The notes under the pieces were generated by a model. The model saw only the letters and a list, made by a program, of their open reading frames with translations, searched no databases and had not been told where the DNA came from. The translations under genes and the position numbers were made by a program. Shown one piece after another: positions 27,717-37,646 of a DNA stretch of 64,000 nucleotides. This DNA is from Auritidibacter sp. Marseille-P8566. Its GTDB lineage: Bacteria; Actinomycetota; Actinomycetes; Actinomycetales; Microbacteriaceae. Positions within the stretch are counted from its first letter, which is position 1; each line of letters opens with the position of its first letter. The DNA lies in contig CAMDEE010000004.1 in assembly GCA_945895375.1 (NCBI GenBank), positions 1 to 64,000 of the forward strand. Direction: 5' to 3'.

Positions 27717-29576
27717 ATGGCCAACGACCTTAGCTTTAGACCAAAGAGCTCGGAGATACCTACCGACCCTGGCGTCTATAGATTCTTGGATGAAAATAGT
27801 CGAGTTCTTTATGTTGGTAAGGCTAAAAACCTAAGGGCGAGGCTTACCTCTTACTTTGCACCGATCAACACTCTTCAAGAGAAGACCAGACGAATGGTGC
27901 TATCGGCAAGAGATGTGAACTGGACCATCGTTAAGACTGAGTTTGAAGCGCTGCAACTTGAGTTCACTTGGATCAAAGAATTCAATCCACCTTTCAACGT
28001 TCGCTTCAAGGATGACAAGAGCTATCCGTATCTTGCGATCACGATGAGTGATGCTGTGCCAAGAGTCTTCATCACTCGCAACAGAGACTTCAAGGGAGCT
28101 AAATACTTTGGCCCTTACACAAAGACTTGGGCGATCAGAGACACTCTAGATAGCCTCCTGAAGGTTTATCCGATACGTTCCTGCTCTTCAGGTGTCTATA
28201 ACACCGCTAAGTCCACTAACCGCCCATGTTTGCTTGCTGACATCGGCAAATGCGCAGCACCATGTGTTTCTAGAGTCACTCCTGAAAAGCACAAAGATCT
28301 TGCTAAAGGTTTTGCGGACTTCCTGCAGTCCGGTGATGAATCCCATGTCGAAACACTTCGAGCACGAATGCTCAGCGCTTCAGATGAAAGAAATTTTGAA
28401 CTTGCAGCAAAGCTCAGGGACAATATCATCGCCCTAGACACTGTTCTTGAAAAGAGCACAGTTGTTTTCACAGATCAAACAGACGCTGACCTGTTTGGAA
28501 TTGCTGATGACGAACTTGCAGCAGCAGTTAGTTTGTTTCGAGTTCGTGGTGGTCGTATCCGAGGTGTGATGGGTTGGGTAGTTGATAAAGAATTAGAGCG
28601 AGACCAATCTGAACTAGTTGAGTATCTGCTGCAGAATGTTTACGGCAAGGATGCAACATTCGCTAGCGATGTTCCTAAAGAAGTTCTTGTTCCAGTTTTA
28701 CCAGAGGATGCGGACGCACTGAGTCAATGGCTATCTGGAATTAGAGGGGCCAAAGTTGATCTGCGAATACCGCAGCGAGGGGACAAGAGAGCTCTTGCGG
28801 AAACAGCTTTGACCAATGCAAGACATGCTCTTGGGTTGTACAAACTTCGTAGAACAGCTGACTTCACTGCTCGAAGTGAAGCTCTTGCTGATTTGCAAGA
28901 AGCATTGAAGTTGCAGACAGCGCCACTGCGTATTGAATGTTTTGACGTTTCTCACCTTGGTGGAACTGGCATTGTTTCTTCGATGGTGGTCTTTGAAGAT
29001 GGTCTGCCTAAGAAGAGCCAGTATCGAAAGTTCAACATCGAATCATCTAGTGATGACACTGAGTCGCTATATCAGACTTTGACTAGAAGACTGAAGTATC
29101 TCAACGATGGTATTCCAGATAACGACAACAAGTTCAGCTATCGACCTGGGCTTCTAATTGTGGATGGTGGGCAGCCTCAGGTTAATGCTGCGGCTAAGGC
29201 CATGCAGGACAGTGGCATCAGCGACATCGCCGTGATTGGGCTAGCTAAACGTCTAGAGGAGATTTGGCTGCCCAACAACCCATTCCCGGTGATCCTCCCT
29301 AGAGGATCTGAAGCTCTGTTTTTGCTACAGAGAATTCGTGACGAAGCTCACCGATTTGCCATTACTGCCCAGCGTGCTCAACGTAAATCAAGCATCGCTA
29401 CCGAGCTCGGTACTATCGAGGGTCTAGGGGATAAGAGGGTTACAGCCTTACTTAGAAGGTTTGGTTCGGCTAAGCGACTCAAGCTAGCAACCGTTGAGGA
29501 AATAGCCGAGGTGGCTGGAATAGGGCCTGTTTTGGCAGCTTCCATAGCCCAGAGGCTAGCTGAGGCGGATAAGTAG
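27717..29576 (+). CDS. uvrC: Excinuclease ABC subunit UvrC
   Basis: UvrC (619 residues) makes both incisions around a lesion. The N-terminal GIY-YIG nuclease is visible as [24 protein letters not shown], in parts. The UvrB-binding UVR motif lies near residues 205-240 ([13 protein letters not shown]). The RNase H-like endonuclease domain has [12 protein letters not shown] and [11 protein letters not shown] with catalytic Asp residues, and a helix-hairpin-helix follows at the C-terminus ([21 protein letters not shown]). All three uvr genes are contiguous here, and rapZ follows. Confidence 0.97.
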   Translation: MANDLSFRPKSSEIPTDPGVYRFLDENSRVLYVGKAKNLRARLTSYFAPINTLQEKTRRMVLSARDVNWTIVKTEFEALQLEFTWIKEFNPPFNVRFKDDKSYPYLAITMSDAVPRVFITRNRDFKGAKYFGPYTKTWAIRDTLDSLLKVYPIRSCSSGVYNTAKSTNRPCLLADIGKCAAPCVSRVTPEKHKDLAKGFADFLQSGDESHVETLRARMLSASDERNFELAAKLRDNIIALDTVLEKSTVVFTDQTDADLFGIADDELAAAVSLFRVRGGRIRGVMGWVVDKELERDQSELVEYLLQNVYGKDATFASDVPKEVLVPVLPEDADALSQWLSGIRGAKVDLRIPQRGDKRALAETALTNARHALGLYKLRRTADFTARSEALADLQEALKLQTAPLRIECFDVSHLGGTGIVSSMVVFEDGLPKKSQYRKFNIESSSDDTESLYQTLTRRLKYLNDGIPDNDNKFSYRPGLLIVDGGQPQVNAAAKAMQDSGISDIAVIGLAKRLEEIWLPNNPFPVILPRGSEALFLLQRIRDEAHRFAITAQRAQRKSSIATELGTIEGLGDKRVTALLRRFGSAKRLKLATVEEIAEVAGIGPVLAASIAQRLAEADK

Positions 29577-29656
29577 CCACTAGGGCAATTTGGCTTTTGG
29601 AACTCGGGCGTGTCGCAAAGTGGTTAGAGTTATCACTAGGCAAAGAAAGGTCCAAG

Positions 29657-30532
29657 TTGAACACAGCAAAGTCATACGAGTTACTGGTGGTAACTGGGAT
29701 GTCTGGTGCTGGACGATCAACCGTGGCTAATGCTCTTGAAGACATGGATTGGTATGTCGTGGACAACCTGCCACCTCAAATGCTCAAGCCGATGGCTGAA
29801 CTGTTCTCAATGGCTGAAAAGAGTTTGCCGAGACTGGCAGTTGTGATTGATGCCCGTGGTGGTGGTCTTTTTGAAGATCTATCTGGGTACGTCAGTGAGC
29901 TGCAGAGTAGCAACATTGATGTCCAGGTTCTGTTCCTAGAAGCTAACGATTCCTCTCTCATTAAGAGATTTGAACAAGTGAGACGACCACATCCACTTCA
30001 GGGCGATGGGACAATCTCAGACGGTATCGCTATAGAGCGAGCGAGATTACTTCCACTTAGAGAACAAGCCGATTTGATTATCGACAGCAGCGACCTAAAC
30101 GTTTATCAGCTAGGTTCCAAGATTGCCGAATCTTTCTCAACTGAGCAGTCCAGCAAACTCAAGCTAATGATTCAGAGCTTCGGTTTCAAATACGGATCTC
30201 CAAGTGATGCTGACCTCATTGCTGACATGAGATTCATTCCAAACCCTTATTGGAACGAAGAACTTAGACCCTACAACGGCGAAGACAAACAAGTTGCCGA
30301 TTACGTATTAGGTCAAGAAGGCGCTGAAGAGTTCATCAGTAACTATGTTGCGGCTCTAAAGCCTGTTCTTCTGGGTTACCAAAGAGAGAATCGTAAGCGA
30401 GTTTCTATTGGCATCGGCTGCACAGGTGGAAAGCATCGATCAGTTGCGACCGCCATTGAAATAGCAAAGAGACTTTCAGAGTTAGACGGAATTGAAGTAA
30501 GCATCAAGCACAGAGACCTAGGAAAAGAGTAG
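29657..30532 (+). CDS. rapZ: RapZ/YvcJ-family nucleotide-binding protein
   Basis: This 291-residue P-loop protein belongs to the RapZ (YvcJ) family. In E. coli RapZ senses glucosamine-6-phosphate and guides RNase E to GlmZ; the actinobacterial role is less clear. I chose the TTG at 29657 because AAAGAAAGG lies at good spacing upstream and the family N-terminus follows; an in-frame extension to 29597 is possible. The Walker A motif is GMSGAGRST, with Arg replacing the usual Lys, as known in actinobacterial members. The C-terminal family signature [10 protein letters not shown] is intact. whiA starts 2 bases after the stop. Confidence 0.9.
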   Translation: MNTAKSYELLVVTGMSGAGRSTVANALEDMDWYVVDNLPPQMLKPMAELFSMAEKSLPRLAVVIDARGGGLFEDLSGYVSELQSSNIDVQVLFLEANDSSLIKRFEQVRRPHPLQGDGTISDGIAIERARLLPLREQADLIIDSSDLNVYQLGSKIAESFSTEQSSKLKLMIQSFGFKYGSPSDADLIADMRFIPNPYWNEELRPYNGEDKQVADYVLGQEGAEEFISNYVAALKPVLLGYQRENRKRVSIGIGCTGGKHRSVATAIEIAKRLSELDGIEVSIKHRDLGKE

Positions 30533-30534
30533 TA

Positions 30535-31506
30535 ATGGCATTAACGGCAGAGCTTAAAGATGAGCTCGCAAGAGTTGAAATAACCAAGAGCACAGTACGT
30601 GCAGCTGAGTTAGCAACAATTCTTAGATTCTGTGGTGGGCTTCATTTGGTTGGCGGAAAGATAGTTGTTGAGGTTGAAGTCGATACAGCACAACTAGCGC
30701 GCCGTGTAAGCAAGGATCTCAGCGAAGTCTTTGGTGTTGAGAGTGAACTGGCGGTTATCTCTGCTGGTGGGATTAGAAAAACTGCTCACTACAGAATCAA
30801 GGTCACTGAGAACGCTGAGACACTTGCTCGTCAAACCGGATTGATTGACACTAAGAACCGCCCAGTTAGAGGCCTGCCAGCTGCCTTGGTCTCTGGTAGC
30901 AAAGCAGATGCCGAGGCCGTCTGGCGTGGAGCGATATTAGCTCACGGCTCTCTTACTGACCCAGGACGATCAGCAACCTTAGAGATTACCGCCCCTGGTA
31001 ACGAAGCTGCGATGGCGCTGGTTGGTATTGCTAGAAGACTTGATGTCTTTGCAAAGGTCAGAGAAGCTCGTGGCGTTTACCGAGTAGTTGTGCGTGAAGG
31101 CGATGCCATTGTTGAGATTTTGAAGCACGTTGGAGCACATGGCGTTGTGCTGAAGTATGAGGAACTTAGAGTTCGACGTGAAGTCCGTGGCAAGCAAAAC
31201 CGACTTGCGAACTTTGATAACGCTAACCTAATGAGGTCTGCTCAAGCAGCAGTAGCCGCAGGGCAAAGAGTAAAGCGCGCGATGGAGATTCTTGGTGATG
31301 ACATCCCGGAGCATCTAAGGGTAGCCGGTGAACTTCGCCTGAATAACAGAGATGCCAGCCTTGATGATCTAGGTAGATTAGCTGTTCCACCGCTTACCAA
31401 AGATGCAATCGCAGGAAGAATCCGACGTTTGCTGGCTTTAGCGGATAAAGTTGCAGCAGAGCGTGGAATTCCAAACACTGAACTTGAAACTCAAGAGAAC
31501 GATTGA
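30535..31506 (+). CDS. whiA: DNA-binding developmental regulator WhiA
   Basis: WhiA (323 residues) combines an N-terminal domain related to LAGLIDADG homing endonucleases (about 1-220) with a C-terminal helix-turn-helix (about 240-315, including [18 protein letters not shown] and [18 protein letters not shown]). In Streptomyces it controls sporulation septation with WhiB; in other bacteria it affects division and chromosome segregation. This presumably non-sporulating organism keeps it. Usual gene order is rapZ-yvcK-whiA, but here whiA follows rapZ directly. Confidence 0.95.
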   Translation: MALTAELKDELARVEITKSTVRAAELATILRFCGGLHLVGGKIVVEVEVDTAQLARRVSKDLSEVFGVESELAVISAGGIRKTAHYRIKVTENAETLARQTGLIDTKNRPVRGLPAALVSGSKADAEAVWRGAILAHGSLTDPGRSATLEITAPGNEAAMALVGIARRLDVFAKVREARGVYRVVVREGDAIVEILKHVGAHGVVLKYEELRVRREVRGKQNRLANFDNANLMRSAQAAVAAGQRVKRAMEILGDDIPEHLRVAGELRLNNRDASLDDLGRLAVPPLTKDAIAGRIRRLLALADKVAAERGIPNTELETQEND

Positions 31507-31519
31507 TAAGGAGCTAATC

Positions 31520-32143
31520 ATGAGCAAATACGTATTGCCAGACCTGAGCTACGACTATGGAGCTCTAGAGCCGAACATCTCTGGAAAGATCATGGAATTG
31601 CACCACGATAAGCACCACTTGGCTTACGTCAACGGTGCAAACTCAGCACTTGACGCTTTAGCTGAGGCTAGAGAGAAGAATGATCTAACCATGGTGAACA
31701 AGTTCCAGAAGGATCTTGCATTCAACCTCGCAGGTCACGTCAACCACACGGTTTTCTGGAAGAACATGTCCCCAGAAGGTGGCGACAAGCCAACCGGTGA
31801 ACTAGCAGCAGCCATCGACGAGTACTTTGGCTCATTTGATGCCTTCAAGGCTCACTTCAGCGCTAGCGCACTTGGTATCCAGGGCTCAGGCTGGTCTATT
31901 TTGGTTTGGGACATCCTGGGACAGAAGCTGATTATTGAGCAGCTTTACGACCACCAGGGCAACTTGTCAGTGGGCTCAATCCCACTTTTGATGCTGGACA
32001 TGTGGGAGCACGCCTTCTACTTGGACTACCAGAATGTGAAGCCAGAGTACGTAAAGGCCTTCTGGAACATCGTTAACTGGGCAGATATCCAGGACCGTTT
32101 CCTAGAGGCTAGCAAGAACACTTCTACTCTTCTGCTACCCTAA
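31520..32143 (+). CDS. sodA: Superoxide dismutase, Fe/Mn family
   Basis: This cytoplasmic enzyme (207 residues) dismutates superoxide. The ATG at 31520 follows the strong ribosome binding site AAGGAG; a longer in-frame reading into whiA is less likely. Metal ligands are visible: His in MELHHDKHH, His in [10 protein letters not shown], and Asp and His in [12 protein letters not shown]. The residue pattern YDHQGN, with His before Gln, resembles the mycobacterial iron enzyme, so metal choice (Fe, Mn or both) is uncertain. It lies between whiA and gap, and no NiSOD is visible in the window. Confidence 0.94.
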   Translation: MSKYVLPDLSYDYGALEPNISGKIMELHHDKHHLAYVNGANSALDALAEAREKNDLTMVNKFQKDLAFNLAGHVNHTVFWKNMSPEGGDKPTGELAAAIDEYFGSFDAFKAHFSASALGIQGSGWSILVWDILGQKLIIEQLYDHQGNLSVGSIPLLMLDMWEHAFYLDYQNVKPEYVKAFWNIVNWADIQDRFLEASKNTSTLLLP

Positions 32144-32169
32144 GAACTAGGTATCCCACCCGACGTTGA

Positions 32170-33246
<1,077 letters not shown>

Positions 33247-33254
33247 GTCAAGAG

Positions 33255-34457
33255 ATGCGCACACTAGCTGACCTTCCAGATCTAAAGTCAAAGCGGGTAA
33301 TCATTCGCTGTGATCTAAACGTTCCACTTGATGGATCTCGGATCACTGACGATGGACGAATCATCGCTTCTTTACCAACCCTGAACTACTTGCTTGAGCG
33401 AGGTGCCAAGGTAGTTGTTATCAGCCACCTGGGTCGTCCAGAGGGTGCTCCAGAGCGCAAATACTCTCTTGAACCCGTAGCCAAGCGTCTAGGCGAATTG
33501 CTCTCAACAACCGTTTCATTCAGCTCCACAACGGTTGGACCTGAGGCAATAGAAGCAGTAGCGAATCTAGAAGATGGTCAAGTTCTAGTTCTTGAAAACC
33601 TGAGATTCAATGCAGGGGAGACAGCCAAGGACGAAGCTTCAAGAAATGCTTTTGCTTCAGAACTTGCTAGCCTCGGTGATGTCTTTGTAAGCGATGGTTT
33701 TGGTGTTGTGCACCGTAAGCAAGCATCTGTTTACGAGCTAGCTGGATTGCTGCCGAGTGCAGCAGGACTGCTTATTGAAAAAGAACTAGAAGTTCTAACC
33801 AGGCTGACTCAAAACCCAGATAGACCATACGCAGTTGTTCTTGGTGGATCTAAAGTGTCAGACAAGCTTGGTGTTATTGATCACCTACTTCCACACGTTA
33901 ACCAGTTGCTTATTGGTGGAGGAATGGTGTTTACATTCCTAGCGGCTCTTGGTCACAAAGTTGGTTCAAGTCTTTTGGAAGTAGATCAGATTGACACAGT
34001 CAAGGGTTATCTCAAGAGAGCCCAAGAACTTGGTGTCGAAGTTGTTTTACCGACAGACATTGTTGTTGCAAGCAAGTTTGGTGCTGACGCTGAAGTAGCA
34101 ATAACAAGAGCAGCTGAGATTGAAGATACACCTTTCGGTGAAAAGGGTCTGGGTCTAGACATTGGGCCAGAAAGCGCACTTGCTTTTGCTGATGTGATTC
34201 GTGGTGCGAAGACTGTGTTCTGGAATGGACCGATGGGTGTATTTGAAATTGAAGCATTCGCCAATGGAACCAAGCAGGTTGCTCAAGCTCTAAGTGAAGT
34301 TGTTGGGCTTTCTGTTGTTGGTGGAGGAGACTCTGCTGCGGCGGTTCGTATTCTTGGCTTCGAAGATTCCGCTTTCTCCCACATCTCAACAGGTGGCGGG
34401 GCTAGTTTAGAATTCTTAGAGGGCAAGCAAATGCCAGGATTAGAGGTTTTGAAGTGA
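33255..34457 (+). CDS. pgk: Phosphoglycerate kinase
   Basis: PGK (400 residues) makes ATP from 1,3-bisphosphoglycerate. Motifs include VIIRCDLNVPLDG, ISHLGRPEG, LENLRFNAGE, AVVLGGSKVSDKLGV, GPMGVFE and VVGGGDSAAAV. Both lobes are complete. It overlaps tpiA by 4 bases (GTGA), so synthesis is coupled. No anomalies. Confidence 0.97.
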   Translation: MRTLADLPDLKSKRVIIRCDLNVPLDGSRITDDGRIIASLPTLNYLLERGAKVVVISHLGRPEGAPERKYSLEPVAKRLGELLSTTVSFSSTTVGPEAIEAVANLEDGQVLVLENLRFNAGETAKDEASRNAFASELASLGDVFVSDGFGVVHRKQASVYELAGLLPSAAGLLIEKELEVLTRLTQNPDRPYAVVLGGSKVSDKLGVIDHLLPHVNQLLIGGGMVFTFLAALGHKVGSSLLEVDQIDTVKGYLKRAQELGVEVVLPTDIVVASKFGADAEVAITRAAEIEDTPFGEKGLGLDIGPESALAFADVIRGAKTVFWNGPMGVFEIEAFANGTKQVAQALSEVVGLSVVGGGDSAAAVRILGFEDSAFSHISTGGGASLEFLEGKQMPGLEVLK

Positions 34458-35242
34458 GTGTAGAAAGAGTTCCTTTCATCGCAGGTAACTGGAAGATGAA
34501 CCTAGATCACCAGCAAGCTATCGCCTTGGTTCAGAAGTTGTCTTGGACCTTAGATGATGCCAACCACGACTACACCAAGACTGAAGTTGCCGTTTTCCCT
34601 CCATTTACAGACCTTCGAAGCATCCAAACCCTGATCAGTGCCGAAAAGTACTCCCTTTCACTAGGTGCACAGGATCTAAGCCAGCACGATTCCGGCGCAT
34701 ACACAGGAGATATCTCCGGAGCATTCCTAAAAAAGCTTGACGTTCAGTATGTACTGATTGGTCACAGTGAGAGAAGAAGCTACCACAACGAAGACGACGC
34801 GGTGGTTCAGGCTAAGGTTGCTGCAGCTTTCAAACACGGCCTAATCCCAGTAATCTGCGTGGGAGAGACTCTAGAAGAACTTGAAGCCGAAGGTCAGAGC
34901 GCTGTCCCAGTTCGTCAGATTCTGGCAGCACTTGCAGGTCACGCCAAGGTAGGCGAGTTCATTGTGGCCTATGAGCCAGTTTGGGCTATTGGAACCGGCC
35001 AGGTCGCTACCCCAGAGCAGGCAGCAAGCGTGGCAGCCAAGATCCGCGAGGCTATTGAAGGTCTGCTAGGCCCAGAAGTAGCCCAAAGCGCCAGGATCCT
35101 CTATGGAGGCTCAGTAAAAGCCGCGAATGTGGCTGGATTCCTTAGGAGCCCTGAAGTTGACGGGGTTTTGGTGGGCGGAGCTAGCCTAGACGTGGACGAG
35201 TTCTCGGGCATATCTCGCTTCCTAAAGCACCTAACCTTATAA
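34454..35242 (+). CDS. tpiA: Triosephosphate isomerase
   Basis: TIM (262 residues, GTG start) interconverts dihydroxyacetone phosphate and glyceraldehyde 3-phosphate. Active-site residues are visible: GNWKMN (Lys), IGHSERR (His), and AYEPVWAIGTG (Glu). The C-terminal LYGGSVKAAN and DGVLVGGASL form the phosphate site. Its GTG overlaps the pgk stop. The TAA stop overlaps a TATAAT hexamer that may be the secG -10 element. Confidence 0.97.
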   Translation: MSVERVPFIAGNWKMNLDHQQAIALVQKLSWTLDDANHDYTKTEVAVFPPFTDLRSIQTLISAEKYSLSLGAQDLSQHDSGAYTGDISGAFLKKLDVQYVLIGHSERRSYHNEDDAVVQAKVAAAFKHGLIPVICVGETLEELEAEGQSAVPVRQILAALAGHAKVGEFIVAYEPVWAIGTGQVATPEQAASVAAKIREAIEGLLGPEVAQSARILYGGSVKAANVAGFLRSPEVDGVLVGGASLDVDEFSGISRFLKHLTL

Positions 35243-35243
35243 T
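35238..35243 (+). promoter_or_regulatory. Possible -10 element (TATAAT) for secG-rbpA
   Basis: A perfect TATAAT overlaps the tpiA stop codon, 45 bases before secG. No convincing -35 hexamer is visible upstream, so this is only a likely promoter. It would give a leader of about 39 bases containing GAAAGAACAGAAAA. Confidence 0.4.
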
Positions 35244-35288
35244 TTACAAGGGAGATAACCACTCTCCAAGAAACGAAAGAACAGAAAA

Positions 35289-35537
35289 ATGAACGGTATT
35301 ATCATCGCCCTAAACATCTTGTTAGGCGTTACCAGCTTGCTACTGACCCTGCTAATCCTTCTTCACAAGGGTCGCGGTGGTGGCCTGAGCGACATGTTCG
35401 GTGGTGGAATCAACAACACCATGGGTTCATCAGGTGTTGCTGAGCGTAACCTAAACCGAATCACTATCATTCTTGGTCTTGTCTGGGTTATTACAGTAAT
35501 CATCCTTGGACTTGCATCGACTTACTCTTGGGTCTAA
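35289..35537 (+). CDS. secG: Preprotein translocase subunit SecG
   Basis: SecG (82 residues) is the small accessory subunit of the SecYEG channel. Two hydrophobic segments (about residues 3-24 and 57-78) flank a glycine-rich cytoplasmic loop, LHKGRGGGLSDMFGGG, the family hallmark. Its place after gap-pgk-tpiA is conserved in Actinobacteria. rbpA starts 3 bases after its stop. Confidence 0.94.
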   Translation: MNGIIIALNILLGVTSLLLTLLILLHKGRGGGLSDMFGGGINNTMGSSGVAERNLNRITIILGLVWVITVIILGLASTYSWV

Positions 35538-35540
35538 TTT

Positions 35541-35957
35541 ATGAGCGGAAATACAGCAGCGATTAGAGGTTCCCGAGTTGGAGCCGGCCCAATGGGCGAG
35601 CAGGACAACGGTTTCCAAGCCGAGCGAATCCAGATTAGTTTTTACTGCTGCAATAACCACAGCTTCACGTCATCTTTCGCATCCGCAGTAGACAAAGCAG
35701 AGCTTCCAGTTGAACTGGACTGCCCACACTGTGGTCTTCCTGCTGGACAGGACAAAGACAACCCACCTCAAATCGCTAAGCACGAGCCATACAAAACTCA
35801 CCTTGCTTACGTGAAGGAAAGAAGAACAGCTCAAGAAGCGAAAGAACTTCTTGACGAGGCTGTTGCTTTAGTGAGAGAGCGTCGTATTCGTCTTCTTGCA
35901 GAGGCAAAAGCTGAAGCTAAGGCACAGGCCAAGAGAGACGCTAAAGCTAAGAGGTAA
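35541..35957 (+). CDS. rbpA: RNA polymerase-binding protein RbpA
   Basis: RbpA (138 residues) is an actinobacterial transcription factor that binds the principal sigma factor and RNA polymerase and stabilises open complexes. The core domain has the cysteine-containing segments SFYCCNNHSF and DCPHCGLPAG. The sigma-interaction helix includes KTHLAYVKERRTAQEAK. The last 25 or so residues form a Lys/Ala-rich, highly charged tail that makes it somewhat longer than the mycobacterial protein (about 111 residues). It ends 4 bases from the convergent pgl gene, with no room for a terminator. Confidence 0.94.
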   Translation: MSGNTAAIRGSRVGAGPMGEQDNGFQAERIQISFYCCNNHSFTSSFASAVDKAELPVELDCPHCGLPAGQDKDNPPQIAKHEPYKTHLAYVKERRTAQEAKELLDEAVALVRERRIRLLAEAKAEAKAQAKRDAKAKR

Positions 35958-35961
35958 CTAG

Positions 35962-36693
35962 CTAACAGCTCCAAAACGCAGCACCGGCTGCTTCATCTAA
36001 AATCCAAAGTGTTTCACCCTTCGCGGCAACTTTAGCTGCTGGCAGATCACAATCGGGATTCTTGTGGACAGATTCAATGGCTCCTGCCTTATCAATACCT
36101 GACACAACAAAAATAATCTTTTCTGATCTGTTGATTAGTTCCATGCTCATGCTCAGACGCTGTGCAGGTGGTTTTGGAGAATCAGGTACAGCGATGATGT
36201 ATTCACTGCGATCAGCAAACCCTGGGAATAGGGAAGCAACATGCCCATCTGGACCCATACCTAGAATCGTAAGATCCATCGCGGCAGTGTTGTAAGCGAA
36301 TGCCATGTCCATGTGCGCAGCGAACTGCGCCTGGGCCACTTTGAGTTCTAAACCATTATCTGAAGATGGGAACTCGTGAATGTTCCCTTTTGGAACGTCA
36401 ATCGAGTTTAGAAGGACATTGCGGGCCTGAAGAGCATTTCTATCTGCTGAATCTCCTGCAACGAATCTCTCATCGCCCCACCAGAAATGAACTTTAGAAA
36501 GATCTGTCTTTCTCTCAGCAATAGCCTTGGCAAGAACTTCAAGGGTCAGGATGCCTACTGTGCCACCGGTTAGGGCAAGGTGTACAACACCTTTTTCTGC
36601 CAGAACTTGAGTAATAGTGTCAAGAATCTCATTAGTAGCTTGGGTAGCAACATCAACTGCGTTGATCGCTCTTCTTATTTCAACAGACTGCAT
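35962..36693 (-). CDS. pgl: 6-Phosphogluconolactonase
   Basis: Pgl (243 residues) hydrolyses 6-phosphogluconolactone, the second step of the oxidative pentose phosphate pathway. It is the NagB/DevB-type fold, not the beta-propeller YbhE type: VHLALTGGTVGI, VHFWWGDERFV and LGMGPDGHVASLFPG are visible. It is the last gene of the leftward tkt-tal-pgi-zwf-opcA-pgl operon, 23 bases after opcA, behind AAGGAAAG. Confidence 0.93.
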   Translation of the reverse strand: MQSVEIRRAINAVDVATQATNEILDTITQVLAEKGVVHLALTGGTVGILTLEVLAKAIAERKTDLSKVHFWWGDERFVAGDSADRNALQARNVLLNSIDVPKGNIHEFPSSDNGLELKVAQAQFAAHMDMAFAYNTAAMDLTILGMGPDGHVASLFPGFADRSEYIIAVPDSPKPPAQRLSMSMELINRSEKIIFVVSGIDKAGAIESVHKNPDCDLPAAKVAAKGETLWILDEAAGAAFWSC

Positions 36694-36716
36694 TTCGATG
36701 CTTTCCTTAGTTAGGA

Positions 36717-37646
36717 CTACTTCTTGGACTTGAAGCCTGATAGAATCAAGTTTCCGAAAGCATCATCACTGTCAAGACGGCGAAGGTCTTCAATCAAGCA
36801 ATCACGCAGTGATCTCCTAGGCAGGTTTATATCCCTTGTTGGTTGCGACGGCTGAAGCAATGTTGCTACGTCAGGAACGTTTCGAACGATTTCAATTTCA
36901 CCAGATTCGCGCTCAAGTTTGACTCCTTTGATTCCAGTCACCGCTTGGCCACGTACTGTTCGAACCAGTTCCACTTCAACTTCCAGTTTCTGTTCGAGCC
37001 AGGAAGCAAGAAGATCAGTACTAGGGGAGTCAACCGCTCCTGTTACAACTACGCGAGTAATTGGGTCATAAGGAGGTTGGTCCATGATTGCTGCTAGTTG
37101 TGCTCGCCAAAGAGTAAGTCTCGTCCATGCAAAGTCGCTATCACCAGGTTCATAGTTGTTTGCAAGTGACACTAACCAGGCGTGTGGATCTGGCTGGCTA
37201 GCTGCATCGGTGATTCGTCTCTGAGCAATTCTTCCTATGGCTGAAGCAGATGGCTTTATTGGTGCTTCACCTGGCCACCATGCAACCACTGGTGCATCTG
37301 GTAGAAGTAACCCTGTGACAAGGCTCTCTGGGTCGCTAGCAGCTTCGCCGTATGCTCTAAGCACGATAACCTCGGAAGCTCCTGCGTCTCCACCGACTCT
37401 GATTTCCGCATCAAGCCTTGGTTCGGCATCGCTACTGGTGTCCTCATCAGCCAGAACAATTATTCGACATGGGTGAGCTCTTGATGCTTCGTTGGCTGCA
37501 AGGATTGCTTCCTCGATGCCTGAGAATTTGGTTTGAACAAGAAGAGTGAGGACTCTTCCTAGTGCTACCGCGCCACCTTCTTCACGAATTGTGACTAGTT
37601 CTCTAGAGATAAGTGAAGTCGTTGTGTTCGTAAGATTCTTAATCAC
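36717..37646 (-). CDS. opcA: Glucose-6-phosphate dehydrogenase assembly protein OpcA
   Basis: OpcA (309 residues) is a redox-responsive partner required for full activity of glucose-6-phosphate dehydrogenase in cyanobacteria and Actinobacteria. I place the start at the GTG at 37646, which interlocks with the zwf stop (GTGA) and has GGAG upstream. It gives the family-like N-terminus MIKNLTNTTTSLISRELV. A TTG at 37658 would add 4 residues. The core motif PDAPVVAWWPGEAP is characteristic. It lies directly after zwf, as usual in Actinobacteria. Confidence 0.92.
   Translation of the reverse strand: MIKNLTNTTTSLISRELVTIREEGGAVALGRVLTLLVQTKFSGIEEAILAANEASRAHPCRIIVLADEDTSSDAEPRLDAEIRVGGDAGASEVIVLRAYGEAASDPESLVTGLLLPDAPVVAWWPGEAPIKPSASAIGRIAQRRITDAASQPDPHAWLVSLANNYEPGDSDFAWTRLTLWRAQLAAIMDQPPYDPITRVVVTGAVDSPSTDLLASWLEQKLEVEVELVRTVRGQAVTGIKGVKLERESGEIEIVRNVPDVATLLQPSQPTRDINLPRRSLRDCLIEDLRRLDSDDAFGNLILSGFKSKK

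Noticed and set aside
29597-29656. Longer N-terminus for rapZ
   Set aside because: The extra 20 codons have no ribosome binding site at their start and do not resemble the family; the TTG at 29657 has one.
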